DNA from: Pontibacter fetidus
GTDB taxonomy: Bacteria; Bacteroidota; Bacteroidia; Cytophagales; Hymenobacteraceae
Reading direction: 5' to 3'
Length of the DNA stretch: 64,000 bases
Assembly: GCF_010119545.1 (NCBI RefSeq)
Contig: NZ_JAAEAA010000019.1
Span: 1-64,000 of the forward strand
Shown: positions 46,305 through 54,953 of the stretch, one piece after another
Layout of the letters: every line of letters starts with the position of its first letter
Numbering within the stretch: position 1 is the first letter of the stretch
Translations under genes and position numbers: made by a program
Notes under the pieces: generated by a model
What the model was told of the DNA's origin: nothing
The model's input: the letters and a program-made list of their open reading frames with translations, nothing else
Database searches by the model: none

Positions 46305-46312
46305 TACCTTTG
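46305..46312 (+). promoter_or_regulatory. Promoter -7 element of the PerR-like gene
   Basis: TACCTTTG matches TAnnTTTG. The expected transcription start falls at about 46318-46320, next to the palindrome at 46321-46336. Confidence 0.6.
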
Positions 46313-46320
46313 CAGCATAA

Positions 46321-46336
46321 ATTCCTAGTTAGGAAT
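46321..46336. promoter_or_regulatory. Candidate Fur/PerR operator
   Basis: ATTCCTA-gt-TAGGAAT is a perfect 7-2-7 inverted repeat, similar in design to Fur/PerR boxes. It lies just downstream of the -7 element and 16 bp before the regulator ATG, an ideal autorepression site. A weaker second pair, TTCT...AGAA, follows at 46340-46350. Confidence 0.6.
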
Positions 46337-46351
46337 AATTCTTACTTAGAA

Positions 46352-46825
46352 ATGCAGCAACTTACACGGCAGGAACTACACAAACATATTGCAGCTTCGG
46401 GCTTAAAGGCCACAAGTCAGCGCATGGTGGTGTACGAAGCTATAGTTGCACTGCACGGCCACCATCCTACCGCCGAGGAAGTGTATCAGCACCTGAAGCC
46501 AGCAAACCCAAGCATCTCCTTAGGTACCGTTTACAAAACCTTAGACACTTTTGCGGAAGCAGAATTAGTGCGCCGCGTGCTGACTGAAGAAGGTGGGAAA
46601 CGGTACGACACCAACACTACAACGCATAGTCACATTTACTGCAGCAATACCCGCGAGATCATCGATTTTGAAGATCCGGAGCTGGAAAGTGTGTTGCGTG
46701 ATTTTTTCAGTAAACGGCAGGTAGAGAACTTTGAGATAAAGAGTTTTGCAGTGCAGCTGACAGGCAAAAGGGTGGAGCCGGATAAACAAATCAGCATTTC
46801 GGGAGTTAGTAACCAGAATCTTTAA
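46352..46825 (+). CDS. Fur family regulator, PerR-like
   Basis: Metal-dependent repressor of 157 residues. The winged helix spans about 10-85 (HHPTAEEVYQHL, then SLGTVYKTLDTF). All five ligands of the PerR regulatory metal site can be placed: H38, D86, H92, H94 and D105. The structural zinc CxxC pairs of typical Fur proteins are missing: C97 is followed by Thr at the second position and no C-terminal cysteines exist. The downstream peroxiredoxin and the operator at the promoter suggest peroxide sensing. The ATG at 46352 is chosen; an in-frame start at 46310 overlaps the promoter. Confidence 0.9.
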   Translation: MQQLTRQELHKHIAASGLKATSQRMVVYEAIVALHGHHPTAEEVYQHLKPANPSISLGTVYKTLDTFAEAELVRRVLTEEGGKRYDTNTTTHSHIYCSNTREIIDFEDPELESVLRDFFSKRQVENFEIKSFAVQLTGKRVEPDKQISISGVSNQNL

Positions 46826-46844
46826 AACTAAATAAATATATAAA

Positions 46845-47474
46845 ATGGCAGTATTAGTAGGTAAAAAAGCACCTTCGTTTAAAGCAATGGCCGTAGAGAA
46901 TGGCGAGTTTGTAGAAAACTTCTCTCTTGACCAATATATCGGCAAAAAGCACGTGATCTTCTTCTTTTATCCAATGGACTTCACGTTTGTTTGCCCAACT
47001 GAGATCATTGCCTTCCAGGACAGAATGGAAGAATTTGAGCGTAAGAACGTAGCTGTAGTTGGTTGCTCAACTGATACACACTTCTCTCACTTTGCATGGC
47101 TGAACACGCCACGTAACCAGGGTGGTATTGCGGATGTTAACTATCCGTTAGTAGCTGATGCAGCTAAAACTATTTCTCAGAACTACGACGTTTTGGCTGG
47201 CCACTACGAGTACAACGAAGATGGTGAAGTAGAATTTGTTGGTGAGCCGGTTGCTTACCGTGGCTTGTTCCTGATCGACAAAGAAGGTGTAGTTCGTCAC
47301 CAGGTTGTAAACGACCTTCCGCTTGGCCGTTCTATTGACGAGGCGCTGCGTATGGTTGATGCTCTTCAGTATTTCGAAACTAAAGGCGAAGTTTGCCCTG
47401 CAAACTGGGAAGAAGGTAAAGAAGCCATGCAGGCTACAAAAGAAGGTGTATCTAACTACCTTGCAAAGCACTAA
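46845..47474 (+). CDS. 2-Cys peroxiredoxin (AhpC/Prx1 type)
   Basis: Thiol peroxidase of 209 residues that reduces hydrogen peroxide. The peroxidatic C50 is in FYPMDFTFVCPTE, and the resolving Cys is in GEVCPANWEEG near residue 185, so it is a typical 2-Cys enzyme. It lies 19 bp after the PerR-like gene and is likely in its operon or regulon. Codon use is biased, and there is no CTATAG word in the gene. A strong terminator follows. Confidence 0.95.
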   Translation: MAVLVGKKAPSFKAMAVENGEFVENFSLDQYIGKKHVIFFFYPMDFTFVCPTEIIAFQDRMEEFERKNVAVVGCSTDTHFSHFAWLNTPRNQGGIADVNYPLVADAAKTISQNYDVLAGHYEYNEDGEVEFVGEPVAYRGLFLIDKEGVVRHQVVNDLPLGRSIDEALRMVDALQYFETKGEVCPANWEEGKEAMQATKEGVSNYLAKH

Positions 47475-47498
47475 GCTTTAAAAGCAACTTATTGATAA

Positions 47499-47529
47499 AA
47501 AATCCCCGGCAGTTTTTGCCGGGGATTTT
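47499..47529 (+). terminator. Terminator of the peroxiredoxin gene
   Basis: AAAATCCCCGGCA pairs perfectly with TGCCGGGGATTTT, then T residues. Confidence 0.87.
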
Positions 47530-47554
47530 TGTTATTATCATTCTATAGTTAAGC

Positions 47555-48466
47555 TTACTGCTTTAGCCACAGCGCACCGTTCTTGGAGGCATATTTTCCA
47601 ATTTCACCTTCTTCGTATAGTTTCTGCAAATACATTTCTGCTTCACTCTTTTTCATGCCAGCTAGCACTGCAAACTCTTTGGTGGTAAGCGTGCTATAGT
47701 TGGCGAAAAGTGAACTATAAGCTTTATCATACTCCTGTTTCCTTGCTTCCGGATGCAGCTGTAAAAGCGCCTGCTCATACTGCTCGTATGGCCTTGAGCC
47801 GTACACCAGCACGCGGTTATCATTCTCATCTGTCACAAAAATGGTCGGGAAGCCACGCACTCCCAACTGTCGCGCCATAGCCAGATCCTGCTGGAACAAC
47901 TCTACTGCTTTGCCTTCAAAATCAGCTTTCAATTGCGCTACATCCAGTCCGGTTTGTTCTGCAACCAGTGCCAGGTTTTCCCAGCGGGCAATGTTTTTCT
48001 TCTCCAAAAAGATCATCTCTTTTATTCTACGCAGGAATTTCACAGCTTTCGCTTCGCCTTGCAGTTGGGCAGCTTTAAAAGCTATAGATGGCGGATAAGA
48101 TGATGGTAGCGGATCTTCCAGCCACAGGTCGCCGTCTATCGGCATTTCGTAGTAGGCGCCGGCTTCTTCCCAGTGCTGGGCTACGCTGGTTGGTCCGTTC
48201 ACGTCGCGACCGCCGTACGTATCCCAACTCCTAAGCAGGCCGCCCATGCGGTATTCTACTTCAAAGTAGGGTCCGTACTCCAGTGCCAGTTTCTTCAACT
48301 GCGGATCGATGCCCCAGCACGAAGAACAGATCGGGTCGGTGAAATATAAAAGTTTGATCGGTTTCTTAGTAGCGGCAATATTGGTATCTTCTATAGTTGC
48401 TTCTGAAGTTGGTATTTCGCAGATACCTGTTTCCATATCGCAATGCATGATTGGTTTTGTCTCCAT
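47555..48466 (-). CDS. DsbA family thioredoxin-fold protein (SpxH/FrnE-like)
   Basis: A 303-residue protein with the DsbA-type redox motif CSSCW (FTDPICSSCWGIDPQLKKL) at about residues 47-51, an inserted helical domain and the cis-proline stretch GVRGFPTIFV. No signal peptide is present from the ATG at 48466, so it is cytoplasmic; an in-frame start at 48574 adds a hydrophobic stretch that could act as an anchor, leaving some doubt. The C-terminus (about 250-303) looks like a small winged helix. Relatives include SpxH and FrnE. It is divergent from an HxlR regulator. Confidence 0.85.
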   Translation of the reverse strand: METKPIMHCDMETGICEIPTSEATIEDTNIAATKKPIKLLYFTDPICSSCWGIDPQLKKLALEYGPYFEVEYRMGGLLRSWDTYGGRDVNGPTSVAQHWEEAGAYYEMPIDGDLWLEDPLPSSYPPSIAFKAAQLQGEAKAVKFLRRIKEMIFLEKKNIARWENLALVAEQTGLDVAQLKADFEGKAVELFQQDLAMARQLGVRGFPTIFVTDENDNRVLVYGSRPYEQYEQALLQLHPEARKQEYDKAYSSLFANYSTLTTKEFAVLAGMKKSEAEMYLQKLYEEGEIGKYASKNGALWLKQ

Positions 48467-48588
48467 GGTTTTATTTATCGTTAAACATTGTAAAAAATAA
48501 CCTGTTAATGTAGTAGCTAACAGGCTGCATTGAACTACTTTTACAAAGGTCGAACTATAATAAGGGAGAGTCAATTAGTCAAAAAAAC

Positions 48589-48903
48589 ATGACTACCAAC
48601 AATTTTTCACAAGGCGATCCGAGCTGCCCCGCCGAGAACATTTTAAAGCAATTATCCGGAAAATGGAAGCCGCAGATCTTTAGATTGGCGTTGGAAGGAC
48701 CGGTGCGGTTTAACAGTTTACTGCGCCAGTTGCCGGGCTCCAACAAGCAGTCGGTGGCTACAGCGCTGAAGGAAATGGAAGAATCAGATATCCTGGTGAA
48801 AACTATAGTTCAGGAAAAACCGCTGCACATTGAATATACCCTGTCGGAAAGAGGGCAGGCCATGGTGGCTGTATTCCGAAGTATGGAAGGTTTTCTGAAC
48901 TGA
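48589..48903 (+). CDS. HxlR family transcriptional regulator
   Basis: A 104-residue winged-helix regulator. The family pattern CPAENILKQLSGKWKPQIFR (12-31) with its N-terminal Cys is clear, followed by RFNSLLRQLPGSNKQSVATALKEMEESDILVKT (in part). That Cys is the position used for thiol sensing in HypR and YodB. Divergent, 122 bp from the DsbA-like gene, it probably controls that gene in response to disulfide or electrophile stress. AGTCA (about 48570) and TGACT (48590) form a possible operator pair. Confidence 0.9.
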   Translation: MTTNNFSQGDPSCPAENILKQLSGKWKPQIFRLALEGPVRFNSLLRQLPGSNKQSVATALKEMEESDILVKTIVQEKPLHIEYTLSERGQAMVAVFRSMEGFLN

Positions 48904-48906
48904 TTT

Positions 48907-49278
48907 TTACGCTAGCTTAACTAACCACAACCCTAAAAATGTAGCCAGCAACCCGAGCAATACGCTTGCCAGTACATAAATGATAGCCGGCCAGTACTGA
49001 CCGCCTTGTAGCAAGCTTATCGTTTCGCCGGAGAAAGCCGAGAACGTGGTAAAGCCACCCAATACGCCGGTCACCAGGAAAAAGCGCCATTCATCTGATA
49101 AAGTGCCTTTGGTAAAAAGGCCAAACACCACCCCGATCAGGAAACAGCCAAGTATATTTACTACCAGCGTACCAACCGGAAATTGGGTCAGGCTTTTTGA
49201 TTGTATAAGCTGCGATAACAGGTAACGCCCAACGCCACCTATAAAACTGCCTGCCCCAATTACCAGTAGTATCTTCAT
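48907..49278 (-). CDS. crcB: Fluoride channel FluC (CrcB)
   Basis: Small four-helix membrane channel, 123 residues, that exports fluoride as a dual-topology dimer. Family motifs are GAGSFIGGVGRYLLSQ (8-23), PVGTLVVNILGCFLIGV (about 37-53) and the GFTTFSAFSGE stretch (about 74-84). No fluoride riboswitch is seen, and the gene follows a VOC protein after 13 bp, so it is probably expressed from the upstream promoter. Confidence 0.94.
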   Translation of the reverse strand: MKILLVIGAGSFIGGVGRYLLSQLIQSKSLTQFPVGTLVVNILGCFLIGVVFGLFTKGTLSDEWRFFLVTGVLGGFTTFSAFSGETISLLQGGQYWPAIIYVLASVLLGLLATFLGLWLVKLA

Positions 49279-49291
49279 TGTAAACTATAGT

Positions 49292-49723
49292 TTAGTGTTT
49301 CTGCTCGTAGTCATAGTTCACCATCCACTGGATACCGAATTTATCGGTGAACATACCGAACAGCGCACCCCAGAATGTTTTGTTCAAAGCCATCGTTACA
49401 TTTCCTCCTTCTGATAAGCCATCAAAAAGGCGCTTGGCTTCGTCTTCGTTTTCGGCGTTGATGGAGATAGAGAAGTTGTTGCCCATTACCGTGGCATGGC
49501 CAAACGCTTCGGACGAATCTGATCCCATTAAAGTAGTTTCCTTGCTGATCGGTAGCGAAATGTGCATGATCTTGTCGCCTTCTGATTCCGGAATTGGCTG
49601 CTCAGACGGCATGTCTTTAAAGCGGCCCACGTACGGGAAATCGCCACCGAAAACAGATCTGTAAAAATTGAATGCTTCTTCGCAGTTGCCTGCAAAGGTC
49701 AGGTAAGGGCTGATGGTTGCCAT
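49292..49723 (-). CDS. VOC family (PhnB-like) protein
   Basis: A 143-residue protein of the vicinal-oxygen-chelate fold, PhnB/3-demethylubiquinone-methyltransferase-like subgroup. The sequence starts ATISPYLTFAGNCEEAFNFY and includes FGGDFPYVGRF, MHISLPI and the closing DKFGIQWMVNYD. The reaction is unknown for this subgroup. The ATG at 49723 is chosen over an in-frame one at 49762, because family members begin near this residue. Likely co-transcribed with crcB. Confidence 0.88.
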   Translation of the reverse strand: MATISPYLTFAGNCEEAFNFYRSVFGGDFPYVGRFKDMPSEQPIPESEGDKIMHISLPISKETTLMGSDSSEAFGHATVMGNNFSISINAENEDEAKRLFDGLSEGGNVTMALNKTFWGALFGMFTDKFGIQWMVNYDYEQKH

Positions 49724-49805
49724 GGTATAGTTTATATGGTTAGATGATCGTTCTGTTTCCAAATATAGAACATTTAATATCTATCCCCATCAGGTAAACT
49801 ATAGT

Positions 49806-50435
49806 TTAGGTCTGCTTTTTATAGGGTTTTAGCTCTCCATCTTTTACCAACCAGGCTTTGTCGGCTTGCTTTACAATTTCTTCTTTGTCGTCGGAATAAG
49901 CTTCTACAATTCTATACTTTTTATCCCCGAAATGCTCATCTAAACGAGCAATCTTTTCTTCATTCTTGCAGGCTTTGCCATCCACCAGATACGTGTTGTC
50001 AGTATAGTTTGCCTTCGTCCCGAAGAACCCATCAATCTTGTATAGTTCAAACAGCGGCTCGACATAAATTTCCAGCCCGCCGGTAGCACAGAAAACCTGT
50101 ACACCATCCTTTTTCAGTTTATCCAGTCGTTCCTTTATTTCCTGGTTAAAATTCTCTGGGTACTCCTGCTCCCAGAACTCTCTGGCATAAGCTTTCACCT
50201 GCTTGGGTGGGATGTTATCCAGGTAATTAAAAAAGTTCTCTTTAAACTCTGTTTGCCTGATCTGGTGCATTTTGAGCAGTGCTTTATAGTAGAGCATCTG
50301 CACATAATAAGCGACTTTGTGCGGCTTTTTAGTGCTGATAAACTTAAAGAATTCGTCTTTGGAGCTCTTGTTATAGAAGGTCTTGTTCAGGTCGAAAACT
50401 GCTATTTTTATTTCCTTGTTGCTATTGTCTGCCAT
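49806..50435 (-). CDS. HAD-superfamily hydrolase with altered motif I
   Basis: A 209-residue HAD subfamily IB protein (phosphoserine-phosphatase-like). Motif I reads FDLNKTFY (14-21) with D15 as nucleophile but Asn at position 17 instead of the usual second Asp, the general acid/base. Motif II (FCATGG), Lys and a motif IV-like YSDDKEE are present. The helical cap (about 30-95) is basic and aromatic. With Asn17 the phosphatase activity may be weak, lost or changed. The ATG at 50435 is preferred over one at 50471. Confidence 0.82.
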   Translation of the reverse strand: MADNSNKEIKIAVFDLNKTFYNKSSKDEFFKFISTKKPHKVAYYVQMLYYKALLKMHQIRQTEFKENFFNYLDNIPPKQVKAYAREFWEQEYPENFNQEIKERLDKLKKDGVQVFCATGGLEIYVEPLFELYKIDGFFGTKANYTDNTYLVDGKACKNEEKIARLDEHFGDKKYRIVEAYSDDKEEIVKQADKAWLVKDGELKPYKKQT

Positions 50436-50521
50436 GCTGCCACTGCTGTTTAGGGTAAGCATAGTACGCAACTATAGTTGGCCGAGATGGCGCCGGGCTA
50501 AACTATTGCCGCCTAAACCGC

Positions 50522-50529
50522 TATATTTG
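50522..50529 (+). promoter_or_regulatory. Candidate promoter -7 element for waaA
   Basis: TATATTTG matches TAnnTTTG, 23 bp before the TTG start of waaA. Confidence 0.5.
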
Positions 50530-50551
50530 CAGCAGAACACGAACTATAGTT

Positions 50552-51796
50552 TTGAAACTACTCTACGACATCGGGCTGAAAGCTTACAACGGACTACTGA
50601 CCGTGGCGGCACCTTTTAACCAGAAGGCGAAACTGATGCTACAAGGCCGTGAAAACCAGTTTGAAAAGTTGCAGCAGGCTTTTGTCGGTAACACAGCGCC
50701 GGTGGTGTGGTTTCATTGTGCGTCGTTAGGTGAGTTTGAGCAAGGCCGCCCGGTAATTGAAGCGTTTAAAGCCGAGTTCACGGAGTATAAAGTGCTGCTA
50801 ACCTTCTTCTCCCCTTCCGGTTACGAAGTGCGCAAAAACTATAGCGGTGCCGATTTTATCTTCTACCTGCCGCTGGATAGCGCTGCTAATGCCCGTAAGT
50901 TCATTTCTATAGTTCAGCCGAAACTGGCAGTGTTTGTAAAGTACGAGTTCTGGCATTATTACCTGCAGGAGCTGGAGCAGCGCCATATTCCGATACTTTC
51001 TATTTCAGCTATTTTCCGGGAAGAGCAGGTTTTCTTTAAACCTTACGGAGAGTTCAACCGCAATATGCTGCGCCGCTTTACGCACATTTACACCCAAAAC
51101 CAGACATCGCTGGAGCTGCTGCAAACGATAGGTATAACCCAGGCAACTATAGCCGGCGACACGCGCTTCGACAGGGTGCTGCAGACAGCCGCCACTATAA
51201 AACCAATACCGTTGGTAGATGCCTTTACCCGTGGTAGCGAGGTGTTTATGGTGGGCAGCAGCTGGCCAGCGGATATTGAAGTACTGTTACCGCTTATCCG
51301 GAAGCATAAACCAACTATAAAGTTTATTATTGCGCCACACGAGATCCACGAAAATGGCATTGCAACCCTGATGCAAACTATAGGTGAAGGTGCTGTACGT
51401 TTCTCTCAGGCTGACGCGACAAATATAGCCAACAATAGCGTGCTGGTGATCGATAACATTGGGATGCTGTCGGCGCTCTATAGTTATGGCACGTACGCTT
51501 ACATTGGCGGTGCTTTTGGCAAAGGATTACATAACACGTTAGAAGCTGCTGTGTTCGGGTTGCCGCTGTTTTTCGGGCCAAAGTATGGCAAGTTTCAGGA
51601 GGCCGTGGACCTGGTAAAACTGGGTTGTGCCTTTCCGGTAAATAATTCGGATGAGCTGCTGGCTGCTTTTGAAAAAGTACATACCACACCCAGAGCGCGC
51701 CAAACTATAACCGACACTGAAAAACAATACGTACAAGAGCAGGCAGGCGCCACCACACAAATTATGGCCGATATACAGCGCCTGTTAAAAAGATAA
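50552..51796 (+). CDS. waaA: Kdo transferase (WaaA/KdtA)
   Basis: Transfers 3-deoxy-D-manno-octulosonate to lipid A at the inner membrane. The 414 residues show the GT30 pattern: CASLGEFEQGRPVIE (56-70), the acceptor Glu, KYEFWHYY (about 133-140), HEIHENG (about 268-274) and GGAFGKGLHNTLEAAVFGLP (about 320-339). The start is TTG at 50552, as MKLLYDIGLKAYNGLL matches the family and no suitable ATG exists; the codon overlaps an AACTATAGTTTTG sequence. rsgA follows after 1 bp. Confidence 0.93.
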   Translation: MKLLYDIGLKAYNGLLTVAAPFNQKAKLMLQGRENQFEKLQQAFVGNTAPVVWFHCASLGEFEQGRPVIEAFKAEFTEYKVLLTFFSPSGYEVRKNYSGADFIFYLPLDSAANARKFISIVQPKLAVFVKYEFWHYYLQELEQRHIPILSISAIFREEQVFFKPYGEFNRNMLRRFTHIYTQNQTSLELLQTIGITQATIAGDTRFDRVLQTAATIKPIPLVDAFTRGSEVFMVGSSWPADIEVLLPLIRKHKPTIKFIIAPHEIHENGIATLMQTIGEGAVRFSQADATNIANNSVLVIDNIGMLSALYSYGTYAYIGGAFGKGLHNTLEAAVFGLPLFFGPKYGKFQEAVDLVKLGCAFPVNNSDELLAAFEKVHTTPRARQTITDTEKQYVQEQAGATTQIMADIQRLLKR

Positions 51797-51797
51797 A

Positions 51798-52721
51798 ATG
51801 AAAGGAGTTGTAGTTAAATCGACGGGGTCGTGGTATTTGGTTCGGGATGCGGAAGGCAAGCTGCACCGTGCTCGTTTGCGCGGTAAGTTTAAGATAAAAG
51901 GCCTGAAAGTTAGCAACCCGCTGGCCGTCGGCGACCGCGTAGAATTTGACGTGGAGACAACCGGCGAAGACACTGCCGTGATCCATAAAATTGAAGAACG
52001 CGAAAACTACATCATCCGCCAGAGCACGCACAAAACAGCCTACTCGCATATCATCGCAGCCAACCTGGACCAGGCGCTGCTTATAGTTACCCTGGTTTCG
52101 CCCCGCACATCCTTCGGTTTTATAGACCGCTTTTTGGTTACCGCCGAAGCTTACGACATCCCGACGATACTTGTCTTCAACAAAACCGACCTGTACGACG
52201 AAGAGATGCGCGATTACCAGCGCCAGATCAGCCACATGTACCAGCAGATCGGCTACAGCAGCATAACAGTTTCGGCTAAGACCAACGAAGGCATAGAGGA
52301 AATGAACAGCCTGCTCCACGGCAAAACAACCTTACTTTCGGGTCACTCCGGTGTAGGCAAATCCACGCTTATCAACCTTATAGTTCCGGACCTGGAGCTG
52401 AAAACTTCTGAAATTTCTGATTTCTCTGATAAAGGCGTGCATACCACCACGTTTGCTGAAATGTTTGAGATCGACAATGAGACCTTTATTATTGATACAC
52501 CTGGTATCAAGGAGCTGGGTATAGTTGATATCCCGAAAAGCCAGCTAAGCCATTTTTTTCCGGAGATGCGCGAACGTATGAACCAGTGCCGCTTTAATAA
52601 CTGCACACATTTTAACGAACCCGGTTGCGCTATAGTAGAGGCCGTACGCCACAACGAAATTTCCCTGACCCGCTACGAGAGCTACCTGAGCATGCTCATG
52701 GGCGACGATAATCGGAAGTGA
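51798..52721 (+). CDS. rsgA: Small ribosomal subunit biogenesis GTPase RsgA
   Basis: Circularly permuted GTPase for late 30S maturation, 307 residues. An N-terminal OB fold (about 1-70) is followed by G4 FNKTDLYD (about 129-136), then G1 GHSGVGKSTLINL (about 182-194), G3 DTPGIKELG (about 234-242) and a C-terminal zinc module (CRFNNCTHFNEPGC, with H). It begins 1 bp after waaA and is co-transcribed with it. Confidence 0.95.
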   Translation: MKGVVVKSTGSWYLVRDAEGKLHRARLRGKFKIKGLKVSNPLAVGDRVEFDVETTGEDTAVIHKIEERENYIIRQSTHKTAYSHIIAANLDQALLIVTLVSPRTSFGFIDRFLVTAEAYDIPTILVFNKTDLYDEEMRDYQRQISHMYQQIGYSSITVSAKTNEGIEEMNSLLHGKTTLLSGHSGVGKSTLINLIVPDLELKTSEISDFSDKGVHTTTFAEMFEIDNETFIIDTPGIKELGIVDIPKSQLSHFFPEMRERMNQCRFNNCTHFNEPGCAIVEAVRHNEISLTRYESYLSMLMGDDNRK

Positions 52722-53006
52722 TTTTGGAGTTAAAAAGTTAGAAAAGTATAAGTTAGAAAGTTAAAAATGCAGAAACGCAAAATTTTGCGTCTTATTTCCA
52801 GTTGCAAGGCCCTAAACTATAAGACATATAAGCTCCCTCGACTGACGCTTGGGATGACAAGAAAGGGATTTCGAACTTAAGGACAAGATACCTCAAGGCC
52901 TTGATCCTGCCCATCCTTTTAAATCCTGAGGATCCTGATTCAGACAATTTAACCCTCACCCACACAATGCGTTAGCAGTTTATATAAGCAACTATAAACT
53001 ATAGCT
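52722..53006. other. Repeat-bearing gap after rsgA
   Basis: Contains a partial TTAGAAAGTTA-family repeat (52730-52766, AAAGTTAGAAAAGTATAAGT), a short GC-containing block (ctcgactgacgcttgggatgac, 52837-52858) that looks like a half of a further dispersed palindrome, and one CTATAG at 52998. No gene is seen. Confidence 0.5.
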
Positions 53007-53708
53007 ATGAAACTGAACAACGCAAACATACTGATAACCGGCGGCACACTGGGCATTGGTTTTGCTACGGCCGACCTACTTATTAAAAACGGTGCAAATG
53101 TAGCTATAACTGGCCGCGACGAAAAGCGGACACACAAAGCAGCGCACACACTGGGCGCCTTGCCCATTACCGCCGACGTTGCCGATATTGGCGATATAAG
53201 ACACACTTTCAGAACTTTTACCCAGGAATTTGGCAAACTGGATGCCCTGATAAACAATGCCGGTATCGGAATTTACAAACCCCTGGATGAGCTGACCCCG
53301 GAAGACTTTGAGCAGGTATACCGGGTAAATGTGATCGGGGCGGCCATGATGGCTTCAGAGGCAGCCAAGATCTTCAAGAAACAGAACTATGGCAATATCA
53401 TAAACATTGGGTCTACGGCTGCAACCAAAGGCTACGAAGGCGGCTCGGTATATGCCTCATCTAAAGCGGCATTACGCAGCATGACCCAAAGCTGGCAGGC
53501 CGAACTCCGGAAGCATAATGTGCGCGTAATGCTCATAAACCCCAGCGAGGTAACTACTGCTTTTGGCAACCAGAACAGGGAAGAACGCCATGCACAACCT
53601 AACAAACTACGCGGCCAGGAAATAGCATGGGCAATTAAAAGTGCTTTGGAGATGGATAACAGGGGCTTTATACCTGAACTGACCGTGTGGGCAACGAATC
53701 CTTTTTAG
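53007..53708 (+). CDS. SDR family oxidoreductase (FabG-like)
   Basis: A 233-residue classical short-chain dehydrogenase, most like 3-ketoacyl reductases. TGGTLGIGFA (10-19) binds the cofactor, GRDEKR (about 35-40) suggests NADP, and NNAGIGIYKPL, INIGSTAATKG and the catalytic YASSK (about 150-154) are present. The length is slightly short for FabG. It appears monocistronic and is convergent with a fasciclin-domain lipoprotein gene. The substrate is unknown. Confidence 0.9.
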   Translation: MKLNNANILITGGTLGIGFATADLLIKNGANVAITGRDEKRTHKAAHTLGALPITADVADIGDIRHTFRTFTQEFGKLDALINNAGIGIYKPLDELTPEDFEQVYRVNVIGAAMMASEAAKIFKKQNYGNIINIGSTAATKGYEGGSVYASSKAALRSMTQSWQAELRKHNVRVMLINPSEVTTAFGNQNREERHAQPNKLRGQEIAWAIKSALEMDNRGFIPELTVWATNPF

Positions 53709-53717
53709 CTATAAGGT

Positions 53718-54314
53718 TTACTGCTTTTCAGGTACCAGTACCTTATCTATCATATGGATTACACCGTTGCTGCTTAAAATATTGGCTTTCTTTATTTCAG
53801 CTCCGTTTATCATCACCAAATCCTGCTGCTTCGAAACCTCCAGTTGCTCATTACCAAGCGTTTTTATTTTAGAGCCATGCTGTAAGGTAGCAGTATCGAG
53901 TTTGCCGGCTACAATGTGGCTGTTAAGTATAGCAGCTAGTTGTTGTTTGTTTTCGGGTTTCATCAGGTCATCTAACGTACTGCCCGGCAAAGCTTCAAAC
54001 GCCTCGTTAGAGGGCATAAAAACTGTATAAGGTCCTGTGCTGTTTAAGGTTTTAGCAAGGCCAGATACTTCAAATGCCTTCGCAAAAATACTTAATTCAG
54101 GGTCAGCGGCTGCCTGGTCTGTTATAGTTTTCAGCGATTTGTTTTCGGTATCGGTAGTTACCGGTACTGGCTGGTTGGCCAGGGCCTGGGCTGTTTCTTT
54201 AGCACTGGCTTCGCTCATGGTACTGTTTTCGCGCTGGCTCTCAGAGCCGCACCCCGACAAAAATATACTTAATAGTAAGCAGCAGGCTAACTTACTTATA
54301 GCTATAGTTCTCAT
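53718..54314 (-). CDS. Fasciclin-domain lipoprotein
   Basis: A 198-residue protein with a lipoprotein signal (LLLSIFLSGC, C22), a polar linker and one fasciclin/FAS1 domain (about 60-198) showing GPYTVFMPSNEAFEALP and GVIHMIDKVLVP, the H1 and H2 motifs. FAS1 domains mediate adhesion to other proteins or polysaccharides, so it likely sits at the cell surface or periplasm. The ATG at 54314 is chosen because it gives the signal peptide; an upstream in-frame start at 54365 masks it. Confidence 0.9.
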   Translation of the reverse strand: MRTIAISKLACCLLLSIFLSGCGSESQRENSTMSEASAKETAQALANQPVPVTTDTENKSLKTITDQAAADPELSIFAKAFEVSGLAKTLNSTGPYTVFMPSNEAFEALPGSTLDDLMKPENKQQLAAILNSHIVAGKLDTATLQHGSKIKTLGNEQLEVSKQQDLVMINGAEIKKANILSSNGVIHMIDKVLVPEKQ

Positions 54315-54444
54315 AGAATGTTTGTTTTCTGAAGATCCTGCCACCGGATCAATTCCCTTTAACATCAGGGTTTATGGTCTTCTTAAACTATAAAATCCGT
54401 ACTTTTGTTTTTAGATCATGTTTTACAATTAAACAGCAAATCGC

Positions 54445-54903
54445 ATGAAAACCGCAGAAATCCATACTGGTAAAGGCGTAATGAAAGTAGAATTCTACGA
54501 AAAAGACGCCCCTAAAACAGTTGACAACTTTATAAAACTAGCGAAAGACGGCTTTTACGATGGCCTAACGTTTCACCGGGTTATTCCTGATTTCGTGATA
54601 CAGGGTGGCTGCCCTAACTCGCGTGAAGGCGCAAAAGGCGTGCCAGGCACTGGCGGACCGGGTTATAAAATTGATTGTGAACTAACCGGCGACAATCAGT
54701 TCCATGACCGTGGTGTGCTGAGCATGGCGCATGCAGGCCGCAACACAGGTGGCTCGCAGTTCTTTATCTGCCACAGCCGTAAAAACACCGCACACTTAGA
54801 CCGTAACCATACCTGCTTCGGTAAAGTGGTTGAGGGCCTGGACGTGATCGACCAGATCAAAGCCAACGATAAGATTGAGAAGATTGTAGTAACTGAGGAA
54901 TAA
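54445..54903 (+). CDS. Peptidyl-prolyl cis-trans isomerase (cyclophilin)
   Basis: Cytoplasmic cyclophilin of 152 residues. The pattern [20 protein letters not shown] (in part, about 41-60) supplies the catalytic Arg and Phe, and [20 protein letters not shown] follows (in part). There is no signal peptide. The gene is monocistronic, followed by a good terminator. It is of PpiB type. Confidence 0.94.
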   Translation: MKTAEIHTGKGVMKVEFYEKDAPKTVDNFIKLAKDGFYDGLTFHRVIPDFVIQGGCPNSREGAKGVPGTGGPGYKIDCELTGDNQFHDRGVLSMAHAGRNTGGSQFFICHSRKNTAHLDRNHTCFGKVVEGLDVIDQIKANDKIEKIVVTEE

Positions 54904-54921
54904 TCCTTCGCTTACGAAACT

Positions 54922-54953
54922 AAAAAGCTGCTCTTAACCGAGCAGCTTTTTTT
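54922..54953 (+). terminator. Terminator of the cyclophilin gene
   Basis: AAAAAGCTGCTC pairs with GAGCAGCTTTTT around a 6-nt loop, then T residues. Confidence 0.85.
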
